This document shows, in pieces, positions 1 through 9,637 of a DNA stretch of 16,444 nt. How positions within the stretch are numbered: position 1 is the stretch's first letter; each line of letters starts with the position of its first letter. Origin of the DNA: Acephala macrosclerotiorum (Eukaryota; Ascomycota; Leotiomycetes; Helotiales; Mollisiaceae); NCBI GenBank assembly GCA_014904845.1, contig MU119840.1:1-16444 (forward strand), in the 5' to 3' direction. The notes beneath the pieces were generated by a model. It saw only the letters and a program-made list of their open reading frames with translations. It had not been told where the DNA came from and did no database searches. Position numbers and translations under genes: made by a program.

Positions 1-189
1 TTTTTTCGAGTATTTTATTTATTTATTTTAAAAAAAAAATTGATTTCGATTTATTTTTTTATCGTAGTTTTAATTATTTTTAAACTTCTTTTTAAAAAAC
101 TAATTATATTTTAAATTTATATTATTAATCGAAATATTATTCAATAATATAATCGATTTAAATATTTAAAAATATAAAATGTTAAAAAA

Positions 190-951
190 TTGTTTATTAT
201 ATATAATAATATTAATTTTATTAAAAAATATAATTTTAATTTTTATATTTATAAAATTTATATTTTAATTAAAAAAAGAAAAAAGTTTTATAATTATTTT
301 ATCGAATTTAAAAAATATAAAATAAATTTTATTTATTTAAATATCGTCGATTTAATATTAATTAAAAATTATAATAATAATCAATATTTAATTATTTTCG
401 AATATAATAAATTTAAAATAATTCGAGTTTATATTATTAAATTTAAAAAGTATTACAAGCGTTTAAATTTAAATTAAATAATTAAATACTTTTAAAATAA
501 TAATAATAATAAATATATATTTAAAAAATTATAAAAAAAATTTAATAAAAAAAACATCGATTAAAAATTAATAAAAAATTTTAATTTTTAAATAAACGAA
601 CTTATTAAATACTTTGATCAAATAATTTACTATAAAATTACTTTTATTTTTAAATATATTAATATCGATTTAAAATATTAATTAAAAATCGTTAAATATA
701 TTAATTATTTTTATATAAAAAAAATTTATTTTAAAATTAAAAAAACTTTTTTCAAAGTATAAAACGATCGAAAATCGTATATTGATTATATTCGTTATTT
801 CGAGTTTATTATTTATTATAATAATTTAAAAAAATCTATAAAATGTATTCGTAATAAAACTAATTAAAATATTTTTATTGAAAACGAAAAAAATAATATT
901 TATCGAATTTTAAAATTAAACGATTATATTTACTACGATATTATTTTATAA
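190..951 (+). pseudogene. Decayed Ty1/copia integrase (pol fragment)
   Basis: One reading frame can be followed for 254 codons, interrupted only by TAA stops (the first at 475-477), each explainable as a former CAA or TGG. In order: a CxxC zinc-binding remnant read as YxxY (Tyr codons at 250 and 259, each one G-to-A change from Cys), followed by K..RKKF like the usual GK..R.PF; the first catalytic Asp region IVDL with its Asp at 349-351; QYLIIF then IIRVYIIKFKK (compare the family's YF.tF.D..TR...VY.lK.K); INELIKYFD; IDYIRYF at 781-801 (compare LRvFG); and IFIEN...IYRI at 871-909 with YIYYDIIL after it, like the family's iFvGY...YRi.dp....RDV.F. The second catalytic Asp and the Glu cannot be placed with certainty. 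Integrase would insert retrotransposon cDNA; this copy is dead. The 5' part lies left of the window, and no reverse transcriptase is visible downstream. The identification is by motif recognition, not by a database search. Confidence 0.6.
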
Positions 952-1367
952 ATTATTAAACGAATAATATAATAATAATTTAATCTTAAAAATTCTAAAA
1001 ATAAATCGAATCGAAAATTTTTTTTTTAATTTTATTAAATTTAAAATCGTTCATATTTTTAAATACATTAAATCGATTTTTATTTCGATTTTTTTTTAAA
1101 ATTAAATCTTTAAAAAAAAACGCGTCGTAATAAAAGATTTTTTTATAAAAAATATAATACTAACTCGATTTATTCAAATTATCGATCGTTTAATCTTTAA
1201 TCGTTCGATAATTTTACGATTAATTTCAATTTAAAAATAAACGTTTTAATTAAAAATCGTCGTTTAAATCGATAATTGTTTATTATTTATTCTTTTTTAA
1301 ATATATAATAAATTCTAGTAATATTTCGACGGTTTTTTTCGAGTCGTACTCGCTAAAATATTAATCT
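952..1367 (+). other. Probable integrase-RT linker remnant, degraded
   Basis: This continues the integrase frame but is dense in TAA stops. Around 1045-1110 the translation is rich in Phe, Leu, Asn and Arg, which would suit a Ser/Pro-rich linker after C-to-T change, as copia polyproteins often have between integrase and reverse transcriptase. No RT motif is visible before the LTR at 1368, so about 1.5 kb or more of pol is missing. Non-CpG C clearly exceeds non-CpG G here. The last 40 bases (about 1330-1367) are less mutated. Confidence 0.3.
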
Positions 1368-1392
1368 TGTCGAAAGTGATCATGTGATGAAT

Positions 1393-1398
1393 CACGTG
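1393..1398 (+). promoter_or_regulatory. CACGTG palindrome in the LTR
   Basis: An E-box type CACGTG sits about 30 bp upstream of the TATA box, within a partial inverted arrangement GTGAT...ATCAC. It is kept intact in the otherwise mutated second LTR (4854-4859). Such boxes bind bHLH factors in fungi; binding here is inference. Confidence 0.4.
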
Positions 1399-1425
1399 CA
1401 AAACCAACTTGTCTACTCAAACGTG

Positions 1426-1436
1426 TATATATAAAG
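1426..1436 (+). promoter_or_regulatory. TATA box of LTR promoter
   Basis: TATATATAAAG stands out against less regular flanks inside the least-mutated part of the LTR. Its distance from the LTR start (58 bp) and the stem-loop just after it fit a U3/R junction. The second LTR has the matching position degraded to a run of TA on the minus strand (about 4817-4829). Confidence 0.45.
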
Positions 1437-1444
1437 AACTCTTT

Positions 1445-1462
1445 TCTCGAGAAAACTCGAGA
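1445..1462 (+). repeat. Perfect 7-bp stem-loop after the TATA box
   Basis: TCTCGAG, four A, then CTCGAGA: a perfect 7-bp stem with a 4-base loop, containing two XhoI-type CTCGAG palindromes. It would lie near the 5' end of the LTR transcript. In the second LTR the equivalent region (about 4795-4813) has lost the symmetry. Confidence 0.5.
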
Positions 1463-1622
1463 GAAAAAAAAAATCTTTTTTAAATTTATATTTTTTTTTT
1501 TATATAAAATAATCGTTTAATAAATTATAAACTCGAAATATTTTATAGAGTTAAATTTTATTTAATACTTTTTATTACATAAATTTTACGATTAATTATT
1601 AATTTTTTTGAAATTAAATATT

Positions 1623-1735
1623 CAAATTAAAATTAAAAATATTAAATTTTACGTTTTAATTTTTAATTTTCTTAAAAAAATTTTAAAAAAAAATTTAATA
1701 AATTAAAACGTAATTCAAATTTTAATTTTAATTTA
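1623..1735. repeat. Imperfect inverted repeat 1
   Basis: A 13-bp core at 1650-1662 (tacgttttaattt) is matched exactly by its reverse complement at 1700-1712. Outer arms 1623-1638 and 1720-1735 match at 15 of 16 positions, with slightly different spacing to the core. Low base complexity favours chance palindromes, but the CpG-containing core makes this one more credible. Confidence 0.45.
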
Positions 1736-1767
1736 AAATATTCAAAAACGAAAAAAAAAAATTAATA

Positions 1768-1854
1768 AATTACGTTTTTAGTTTTAATTATTTCTTAAAA
1801 AATAAATTAATTAAAATTTTTAATTTAAAAATAATTCAAATAAAAACGTAAATT
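1768..1854. repeat. Imperfect inverted repeat 2
   Basis: Arms 1768-1780 and 1841-1854 share a perfect 10-bp core (tacgttttta / taaaaacgta). The core resembles that of the preceding palindrome, so the two may be related units lying side by side. Confidence 0.4.
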
Positions 1855-3832
1855 AAAATACTCGATTTTTAATCTGAAAAAAAAAATCGTTTTTTACTTT
1901 AAATAATACTCGAAATAAAATAAAAAAATACAAATTTTTTTTATATTTCGAAAAATCGTTTAAAGTATTTTACACAATTTTTAATCGTCGATTTTTTATT
2001 AAAATTAACGATCGAATATCGAATTTTTTAAATAATATATTTTAATGTTTTATTTAAATATTATTATAATATATTAAATTTTAATTAAATAATAATTATA
2101 TTTTTTAAATATTCGATTATTAAATTTTATATTATTAAATATAAAATAATTTTTAATAAATAAATTAATATTTTAAAAATTTAAAAATATTTTAAAATGA
2201 GCGTTTTTTATAAATATTTTATTGATTTTTTTAAAAAATATTAAAACTTGAAAAATTATTCGTTTTATTAATAATATTTTTTTATTTTTTAAAATAAAAT
2301 TATTTTATTATTATATATAAACTTTAATTAATATTTTAATTATTTTTTTTTAATTTTATTTCGAATCGCGATTTTAATTTTAATTATTCTATATTTAAAT
2401 CTTTATTTAATTTTAAAAAAAAATTATAAACAATTTAAACGAAAAATTTTTATAATTTTTTTTATTTTTATTACTATTTAAATTATAAATAAAAATTTTA
2501 TTTTTCAATAAAAACGATTTTAAAATATATGAATTCTATTGAAAATACGTTAAAATTATTATCGAAATTCGTATAAATATTTATAATTCTTTATACGACG
2601 AAAATTAATCAAATAATATCGTATAATAATTATAAATTTAAAATTTAAAATTTTTTTTTTATTATTATATTAAATTTCAACGAATTTAATTAAATCGATT
2701 AATATTAAAAATCGATAATATTTTTATTAATAAATATTATTTTTATTAAAAAATTATTAATAATATGTTTATAAAATTAATTATAATCGAAAAAAAAAAA
2801 ATAATATATTTTAAAAACGTTTAAATAAATAAAAAAAATATATAAAATTAAAATAAAAATATAATTAATAATAAATTTAATATTATTATATTATAATTCG
2901 TAAAAAAAAAAATTATAATTAATAATTTCCAAAAAAAAAAACAATATTAAATTTTTATTAATAAAATTAAATAATCGATTTCGATTTTAAAATATAATAA
3001 TATTTTATTATTTTTAAAAAAAAATTTTAATATATATTTTAATAATATTAAAAATGTTATTAAATATAATAATTTTTTTATTCGATTAAATAATTATTAA
3101 AAAATATAAAATGAGTATTTTTTATTATTAATATATAAAAAATTTTTTTTTTTTCTTATATACAAAAAAAATAAAAAAAGTTTTATTTTAATATTTTTAT
3201 ACGATCGAATATTTTTATATATTTTAAACGAGCGAATATAAAATTTTTTATATACTATATACGATATTTAATTATATTTTCAATAAATTATAATTAAAAT
3301 TATATAAAAAAAAGTCTATAAAAAATAGTAAGTAATAAAAAAAAAAATAAAAAAAAAATTAATAATAAAATATTAATAATAAAAATTACGATTTTAAATA
3401 AAAATTTTATTTTAATTTAAAATATTTTATATAATAATCACTCGAACAAAATAAATAAAATCAATATTATAATCGAATATATTCGAATTGAAATCGAATT
3501 AATTTATTAATAATTAATTAAATAATAAATATATTTTTTTAATTATAAAAATTATTCGATTTTTATTATTATTTGAAATTTTTAAAATAATTCTTTTAAT
3601 AATATTTTTATTAATTTATTTATAATTTATTATAACGTATAAATATATTTTAATTTTTTTTTTAATAATTTTTTTTATAAACGAAATAATATTAAATATT
3701 AATATATTTAATTCGAATATAAAATTAAATTTTTTTTGTAAATATAATAATATTTTAATTATTTTTATAAATAATAATAATATTAATATTTAAATCGTTA
3801 AAATTAATTTATTTAAAAAAAAATTATAATTA

Positions 3833-4081
3833 AATCGTTTTTTTAATAATATTTATTTGTTTAATATACTCGATTTTATAAAATAAAATAAAAATTGTAA
3901 ATTAATATTTAATAAATTAATTAATAATTATCGATTTTACGTTAAAAACGTAATCGAATATTAATCGTTTAATATCTCGATTATTAATCTAATTAAAAAT
4001 TGTATAATTTTCAAACAATTAAATCGATTTTTAAAAAATTAAATTTATATCGAATATATTTTAAATATATTAAAAAATTTT
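3833..4081 (+). pseudogene. Decayed 83-codon frame in copy A, unknown protein
   Basis: The frame starts NRFF and ends with YILNIL. TAA stops are at codons 18, 44 and 70, the same places as in copies B and C, each explainable by CAA or TGG. There is no insertion or deletion relative to the other two copies over 83 codons. The product is not recognised. Coding is suggested only by the preserved length and a stop density about half of what I would expect by rough estimate at this composition. Confidence 0.3.
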
Positions 4082-4220
4082 TTATCGCTTTTATATATAT
4101 TTCGATTAAATTCGAAATAAATCGATTAACGATTAAAATAATATAAATAAAATAAAATCGCGTATTAAATATAGTATATATAAAAAAATCAATAACGAAT
4201 TAATATATTTATTAAAAAAA

Positions 4221-4238
4221 ATATATATATATATATAT
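4221..4238. repeat. (AT)9 microsatellite
   Basis: Nine uninterrupted AT units inside copy A. The matching places in copies B and C (about 11980 and 15580) have poly-A instead, so this is a copy-specific expansion. Confidence 0.7.
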
Positions 4239-4730
4239 TTAATAATTTTTTTCGATTAAAATTAAATAAATTATTAATTTTATTAAAATATTAATCATAA
4301 AATAAATCGATATATTATTATTTTCAAAAAAAATTTAAAAATAAATTATTTATAAAAAGTAAAAAAAATAATAAAAACGATTTTAAATAATTTTTATATT
4401 TAAATAAAAATAATATAAATTGAAATCGAATATATAAAAATAAAAATTAAACGATTTTTTAATAATATTAATATTTTTTCGTAAATTATTAATAATAATA
4501 AAAATTGTCAATATAAATAATAATAATTATATTTTTTTTAATAAAAAAAAAATTATTAATATCGAAAAATTTAAAATTTTATTTTGAAAAAAAATTAATA
4601 AAAAAATTATATTATATACGAAATAATTATTTAAAACTATATAAAGTTTTATTCAATTTAATAATTTTCGAAATATTACATTTAATAAATAAATCAATAT
4701 AAATTTCAATATTGATTTTTTTATAAAAAA

Positions 4731-4884
4731 TATTAAACGATTATTTTATATAGAAAAAAAAAATATAAATTTAAAAAAGATTTTTTTTTTGTCGAATTTT
4801 TTCAAGAGAAAAATTTTCTATATATATACGTTTAAATAAATTAATTAATTTTGCACGTGATTTATCGTATGATTATTTTCGATA
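4731..4884 (-). mobile_element. Short LTR, copy 2 (RIP-degraded, inverted)
   Basis: On the minus strand this reads from TATCGAAAA (from TGTCGAAAG) to TTTAATA and matches the LTR at 1368-1522 over its full length. Over 4829-4883 it aligns without gaps to 1369-1423 with 14 differences. Twelve of these are losses of C or G in this copy, none at CpG. CACGTG is intact at 4854-4859. The left flank is copy A; the right flank is unrelated to the flank of LTR copy 1. There is no clear target duplication (aaaaa and ttttt). It could be a solo LTR or the edge of a lost element. Confidence 0.65.
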
Positions 4885-7800
4885 TTTTTATTTAAAATTA
4901 ATTATAAAATATAAAAATGAGAAAATTTTTATTGAATTTATTTTTGATTTTTTAAAAAATATTATAAATTAAAAAAAAGTATAAAATATTTTTAAAGTTT
5001 AAATCTTTGTTTTTTTTTTATTTTATTGTTTTTTTATTGTTTTTTTTGTAGTTTTTTTTTACGATTTTTGTAATTTGTTTTTTTTTCTTTCGATTTTTTT
5101 AAAAAGAATAATTTTGCGATTTCAATTACATTTTTTTTTTGTAATTAATATAATAATATTAATAATAATATTAAATTGAATCGTAATAAATATTTTAAAT
5201 TATTTTATAAAAAATAAAAATAAATTTGAATTATTAATAATCGAAAATTTTTTAATAAAAATTTAATATTTGATTATATTTTTCTTATTAAAAAATTTAT
5301 AATTTGCGTTTTTTATAATAATATTAATATTTTTTATTGATTTTATTATTTTAATTAAATTTATTTTAATTTTTAATTGTAATCGAATAAAAAAATACGA
5401 AAAAAATTTAAAATTTAAAAATATTAATCGAGATCGCGTAATCGAATTATTATAATCAATAAATATATTTTTTTTATTAATAAACGATATTCGAAAAAAT
5501 ATTTTATTAAATTGTAATAATATTAATAATAAAAAAATCGAATTCTCGAGATTTTTCAAGAGTTTATAATTAGTTTATTTAGTTTTTAAAGTAAAAAATA
5601 TTTTATAATTATTTAAAAATTTTATTAAAATATATATTATTCGATTTTTTTTAAAAATAATTAATAATTTGTATTCGATTAAATATAATATTTCGAGTAT
5701 TTTAAATAAAATCGATAAATTTCTATTGTATATTAATAAATAAATCGAAAATATTAATATTAATAACTTTAAAATATTTTATAAAAATATTATAATTGTA
5801 AATTTAAAATTCGATTTTTTTTATTAATTTTTACGTAAATAATCGTTTAAACGTATTATAATATTTTTTTTAATAATTTCTAATTTTAATTCAATTTTTA
5901 TTTTTAATATAAAATATATTAATTTTTATTACGTTTATAAATTTCGATTTTTTAATTTTTTTCGTTTTTATTATTATTTTACAATTTAAAAATTCGATTT
6001 AAAAATTATTAAATAAATGAAATTTTTTAAAAAAATTATAATTTCAATTTATTTATTTTTAATTATCGATGAATTTTATAAATTGAATTATTAAAAATCA
6101 AAAAAGTTCATTGTAATCGTACAAAGAAATTATTTCGTTTTTTTTATTTATATTAATATAATATTCGAATAAATATCGTAATAAATAAAATATGATATAA
6201 ATTTTATTAAATAAAAAAAAAATCGTTAAAAGTTTTAATATTAAAAATTATTAAATAATTGAAATTAATATTTTTTTTTTAATTTTTTTTTTTAATAAGC
6301 TTAAAATAATTTGATTTAATTATTATTGTAAATAATTATATAATTGAAATATAAAATTTTTATTTGAAAATATATTTGAAATTATTAATTATACGAAAAA
6401 TTGTTTAAAGAAAAAATAGTAATAATAAACAAAAAATATATTTATATTATTAGTACGTTTTAACGTAATATATAAATTAATTCGATAAATTTTTTTATAT
6501 AATTTAATTGTAATTTTACAAACGTACAATAAAATTTATTTATTTTTTTAATTCGTATTTTCGATATAAAAAAATATTTATTATAAGTATTTAAATTTGT
6601 ATTAAATTATATTTCGATCGAAAAAAGAATTTTTTTATTAAAAATTACGTAATATCGAAAATTTTTTAAAAGTATTAAAATAATAAATCGATTAATAATT
6701 TAACGAGTAATTTATTAATTTAAAATACTTTTTTTATATTAATTATAATTCGAAAAAAATTGAATTTGTTTTTAAATAAAAATTTAATAAAATCGTTAAT
6801 AAATTGTTCGTTTATAAATATATATTGAAATTCGATTTATTTAAATATTATTATTTCGTGTATTTATTTTTTTCGAATATTAATATATTTTATTTAAATG
6901 CAAAATTGATTATTTTTTTATAAAAATAAAATTTTTTAATAAAAATAATTTTTTTTTGATAAAAATAAAATTTTTTTGTAAAAATAAAATTTTTTTGTAA
7001 AAATAAATTTTTTTTGATTATCGTAATAAATAATAATAATTATTTGTTTTTAATAAAGTATTTTTACTAAGAATTTGTTTAATTATATTGTTTTTTTGTA
7101 ATTTGAATTTCGATTATAAATTCGAATTCGTAAAACGAAAAAGTAATTATAGTTTATTTTTTAAAAAACTAATTAATAATATTATTTTCGACGTTAAAAA
7201 TAAAATTATTAATTGATTATTGAATTTTTTTTATTATTAATTTAATTAGTATTTGAATAATTTTTTAATAATTGAAAATTACTATAGAAAGTAAATTTAT
7301 AATTTAAAATAAATCGAAAATATTAAAAAAAAATTTGATTATAAAAATATATTTTGTTATCGAATTCGAAATAAAACGATTAATTATAAATATAATAAAC
7401 GAAATATTAAAACGTGATTCGAATATAATATATATTAAAAATCTAATAAATTATTAATATTTTTTGACTTTAAAAAATGTAATTGTATAGTTTTTAAATA
7501 TTGAAATAAAGTAATTAAATTTTGTATTTATTGAAATAATTAATAATTTATAGTTTTTTATTTTAAAGTTTCGAAGTATTTTCGTTAAATAAAATTTTTA
7601 TTTTAATCGTAAAATGCGATTTTAACGATTTCGAGTAATAATTATATTAAAATAGAAATTGATCAAATTGAAATCTTTTATTTAAAAACGATTATTGAAA
7701 ATAATTTTAATTTGATTAATTTTTTTGCGATTTATTTTAATAATAAATAAATTATTAATATAAATAATAATAATAATACTTTATTTGTAAAAAAATACTA

Positions 7801-8081
7801 ATATTAGTATTTAGTAATTTAAAATTTATTTGAATTAAAAATTCGAAAAAAGTATTATATTAAATTTTTAATATTTATTTTAAATTATATAATATGCGAT
7901 TAAATTTATATATACGATTAAATTTATTATTTAATTCGATTAATTATTTTATATAAATTATTTTTTCAATTTTATCGTATAAAAACGCAATTTTAATATT
8001 TATTTAATCAATTTTTTAATTTAAAGTAATTATTATTACAAAAATCAATTTGTAATTTATCGATTTAATAATTGTAAAAGC
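4885..8081. other. Degraded DNA without recognisable gene
   Basis: No domain could be followed on either strand. At 4985-5110 the + strand is mostly T with scattered G (ttgttttttt type); read on the minus strand it is Lys-rich, and a stop-free minus stretch lies next to it at 5263-5559, so a dead minus-strand gene is possible but not identifiable. From about 6200 to 8050 non-CpG G greatly exceeds non-CpG C, for example at 7441-7560. A tandem low-complexity stretch lies at 6913-7016. Confidence 0.55.
6913..7016 (+). repeat. Tandem low-complexity repeat, unit about 18-22 bp
   Basis: About five units built on tttttttgtaaaaataaaa with small length changes. The two central units (about 6971-7007) are nearly identical. 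It probably arose by slippage. Confidence 0.5.
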
Positions 8082-8677
8082 TGGGACCACTACACATAGT
8101 CTACTTAAGTGAACGCGTTAACGAGTTCTCATTTCCAGTCCCCCTTTTTTAAATTTTAATATCTTATCAATCAATAATTCTTTTTTTCTGCAATTCAAAA
8201 TAGAAATACTTGTAATACTCAATTCTTTTTTCCAGAAAAATAAAAAAGAATAGTCTATTTTTGCTCGCGCAATTATTCGGAGTTTGTAAAAACAAAAAAA
8301 ATCTCAACGAGAGATTCAAAAAGAGATTTTTATATTTAGAAGATCAATAAAATGCGTTCTCAAACAAGAATACAATCGCCGAATACGAGAAAAGAAACGT
8401 TTAAAACCACATATTATATTTGTAAAAGACATTCGCCGATACATTCGTATAATCGCAAAAGATTGATCTTCTCGTAGAATAATTTTCGTCAATTTTAAAA
8501 CTCTATTATATTTCTCAGTTTTTATTCGAATTATTCGCCGAGAATTGCGTCGCGCAAATTATCGTCGTTGCATTATATACTCTCGACTATATATATCACG
8601 ACAATAAGCTAAAAAGAGATTAGCGTTTACTAAGAAATATAAATAGTAGAGAATATTAAACTATACTACTCATAGAA

Positions 8678-8944
8678 ATGATAATAGACAAAAAAAAAAT
8701 TAACGAAAAGTTATATAATCAAATAAAACTATATTTGAAATTAAAAAAAATAATAGAGTTTGAATAATACGAAGAGTAGATAAAAAGAAGTACTTTGATT
8801 GTATACGATCTATTTATCGATCAAAAAAAATTATAGTAATAATTTGAAGAATTATTAGTTGAAACTATAAATCAAAATTAGTATTTATAGAAAAGTTTTT
8901 AAAGTGTAAAAGTATTTACTTTAAAGTATATTTTTAACAAGTTT
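8678..8944 (+). pseudogene. Possible decayed small ORF, unknown
   Basis: An ATG opens a 29-codon frame rich in Lys, Ile and Leu (8678-8767, stop TAA). The same frame continues with a mixed residue content (Tyr, Glu, Asp, Val, Thr), broken by TAG and TAA codons that former CAG, CAA or TGG could explain. The usage is less extreme than in the flanking DNA. No domain is recognised. It may equally be non-coding AT-rich sequence. Confidence 0.2.
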
Positions 8945-8998
8945 TTCAGTCTATAGTTTTCTCTTTATTTGATACTTTAAATTCAAAGTATATTTTTA
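8923..8998 (+). repeat. 14-bp direct repeat pair
   Basis: AAAGTATATTTTTA occurs at 8923-8936 and again at 8985-8998, each preceded by a tactttaa-like stretch. The pair may be a small duplication within the island. Confidence 0.45.
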
Positions 8999-9240
8999 TA
9001 GAAAACAAAGCAAAAATGCATAAAAGAAAAACTAGACTTTTTAGATTACAATATGAAATTCGCGAGTTCAATTAATTTTTTGTTTATTTAATTTGAATTC
9101 AATTGAAAAAATCTAGCGATAAATAAAAAAAAGAATTGAAAAAACTGTTTTATGTATCGAAAAATAAAAAAAATTTATACAAAAAATTGCAAAAACTGTA
9201 AAATCAAATAAATTTACGTGATTTCAAACATTATATAAAA

Positions 9241-9601
9241 CAATTAATTTGTAAGATTGAAAATATTATTGTAGTACGAAGTTTAATTATTGTTTATTAA
9301 TATATTATTTTAATTTCAAAGTAAAAAATTAAATAATAAATTAATCATAAAATTTAAAATTAAAAAAATTGATTTTATAATTCTCGATTAAATAAACCAT
9401 ATATAGTAATTTCAATTCTTAATAAAATTTCAATAAAATCGATTTTTTTTTATTAATTACTATAAATAATTTATCGAGTTTTATAGTAAATAATTTAATT
9501 ATTTAAATCGCGTTTATATTTATAAATTTATTTATTGAATAATATTTATTAATTTATCGATTATTTAATTAAAATTTAAATTTTTTTTTTTTAAAAACAA
9601 G

Positions 9602-9637
<36 letters not shown>

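Larger units (their letters stand above)
1368..1522 (+). mobile_element. Short LTR, copy 1 (5' part largely unmutated)
   Basis: This 155-bp unit starts with TGTCGAAAG and ends TTTAATA, which would have been TTTAACA before a CA-to-TA change, so it fits TG...CA LTR ends. The boundaries are where similarity to the inverted copy at 4731-4884 starts and stops. It contains CACGTG at 1393-1398, a TATA box at 1426-1436 and a stem-loop at 1445-1462, an order suiting U3-R. C and G occur in all contexts in the first 100 bases, unlike the surroundings. Flanking 5-mers (aatct and aatta) do not form a clean target duplication. It could be the 3' LTR of the copia fragment upstream, a solo LTR, or a 5' LTR; the orientation agrees with the copia fragment but the link is unproven. 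Confidence 0.65.
1523..3094. other. Degraded DNA without recognisable gene
   Basis: Apart from two palindromes at 1623-1735 and 1768-1854, I see nothing readable. All frames are crowded with stops. A slightly more C/G-containing patch lies at 2360-2640, but no motif of reverse transcriptase, RNase H, transposase or helicase could be followed on either strand. Confidence 0.6.
3095..4730 (+). repeat. Dispersed long repeat, copy A (truncated)
   Basis: Copy A aligns along its whole length with 10851-12478 and 14413-16050. Shared landmarks in order include the start tattaaaaaatataaaa, the block acgatcgaatatttttatat near 3203, a conserved reading frame at 3833-4081, and the end aatttcaatatt. Copies B and C continue beyond this point, but copy A stops exactly where the minus-strand LTR begins at 4731. 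The base differences between copies are mainly transitions, as expected for independent RIP of duplicates. Copy A alone carries nine AT units at 4221-4238. The class is unknown: no terminal repeats or domain were recognised. Confidence 0.8.
8082..9240. other. Island of non-degraded base context
   Basis: Within a few bases of 8080 the sequence switches from CpG-only to normal context (gctgggaccactacacatag). G+C is clearly higher until about 8640, then falls slowly, with CpA still common to about 9240. The first 65 bases have pairing ends (CTGGGA 8082-8087 with TTCCAG 8135-8140, or GGGAC 8084-8088 with GTCCC 8139-8143), followed by CCC and six T at about 8146. A TATA-like tatatatatca lies near 8588. 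Two small ATG frames exist: 8352-8477 (41 codons, unrecognised) and 8678-8767. The island may be unique DNA that was never duplicated, or a later insertion. I do not recognise its identity. Confidence 0.6.

Noticed and set aside
190..477. 95-codon open frame as a real gene
   Set aside because: It opens at TTG, not ATG, and the same frame continues past its stop with integrase landmarks; it is annotated as part of the copia pseudogene.
4020..4150. Ty3/gypsy integrase (VNRF-like motif) on the minus strand of copies A-C
   Set aside because: A short VDRF-like match appears in all three copies, but the residues after it do not follow the integrase pattern and the + frame is the more open one.
3095..4884. 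Copy A as internal region of an element whose 5' LTR is 4731-4884
   Set aside because: Copies B and C run through the same point without any LTR, so the LTR is not part of that repeat family.
2197..4975. Direct repeat between 2197-2260 and 4917-4975
   Set aside because: Both have aaatgag followed by similar T-rich text, but the match needs several gaps and low complexity could explain it.
5263..5559. 98-codon minus-strand open frame
   Set aside because: It starts at TTG, consists almost only of I, K, N, F, L and S, and matches no family I know. A stop-free stretch could come from a dead gene, but this is not enough to call one.
8082..8150. tRNA or 5S rRNA gene
   Set aside because: tacttaag recalls 5S rRNA and the T run recalls a Pol III stop, but no cloverleaf, B box or further 5S match is present on either strand.
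8352..8477. 41-codon ATG frame in the island
   Set aside because: It has mixed codons and a true ATG, but is short, with no homology I recognise and no splice signals to extend it.
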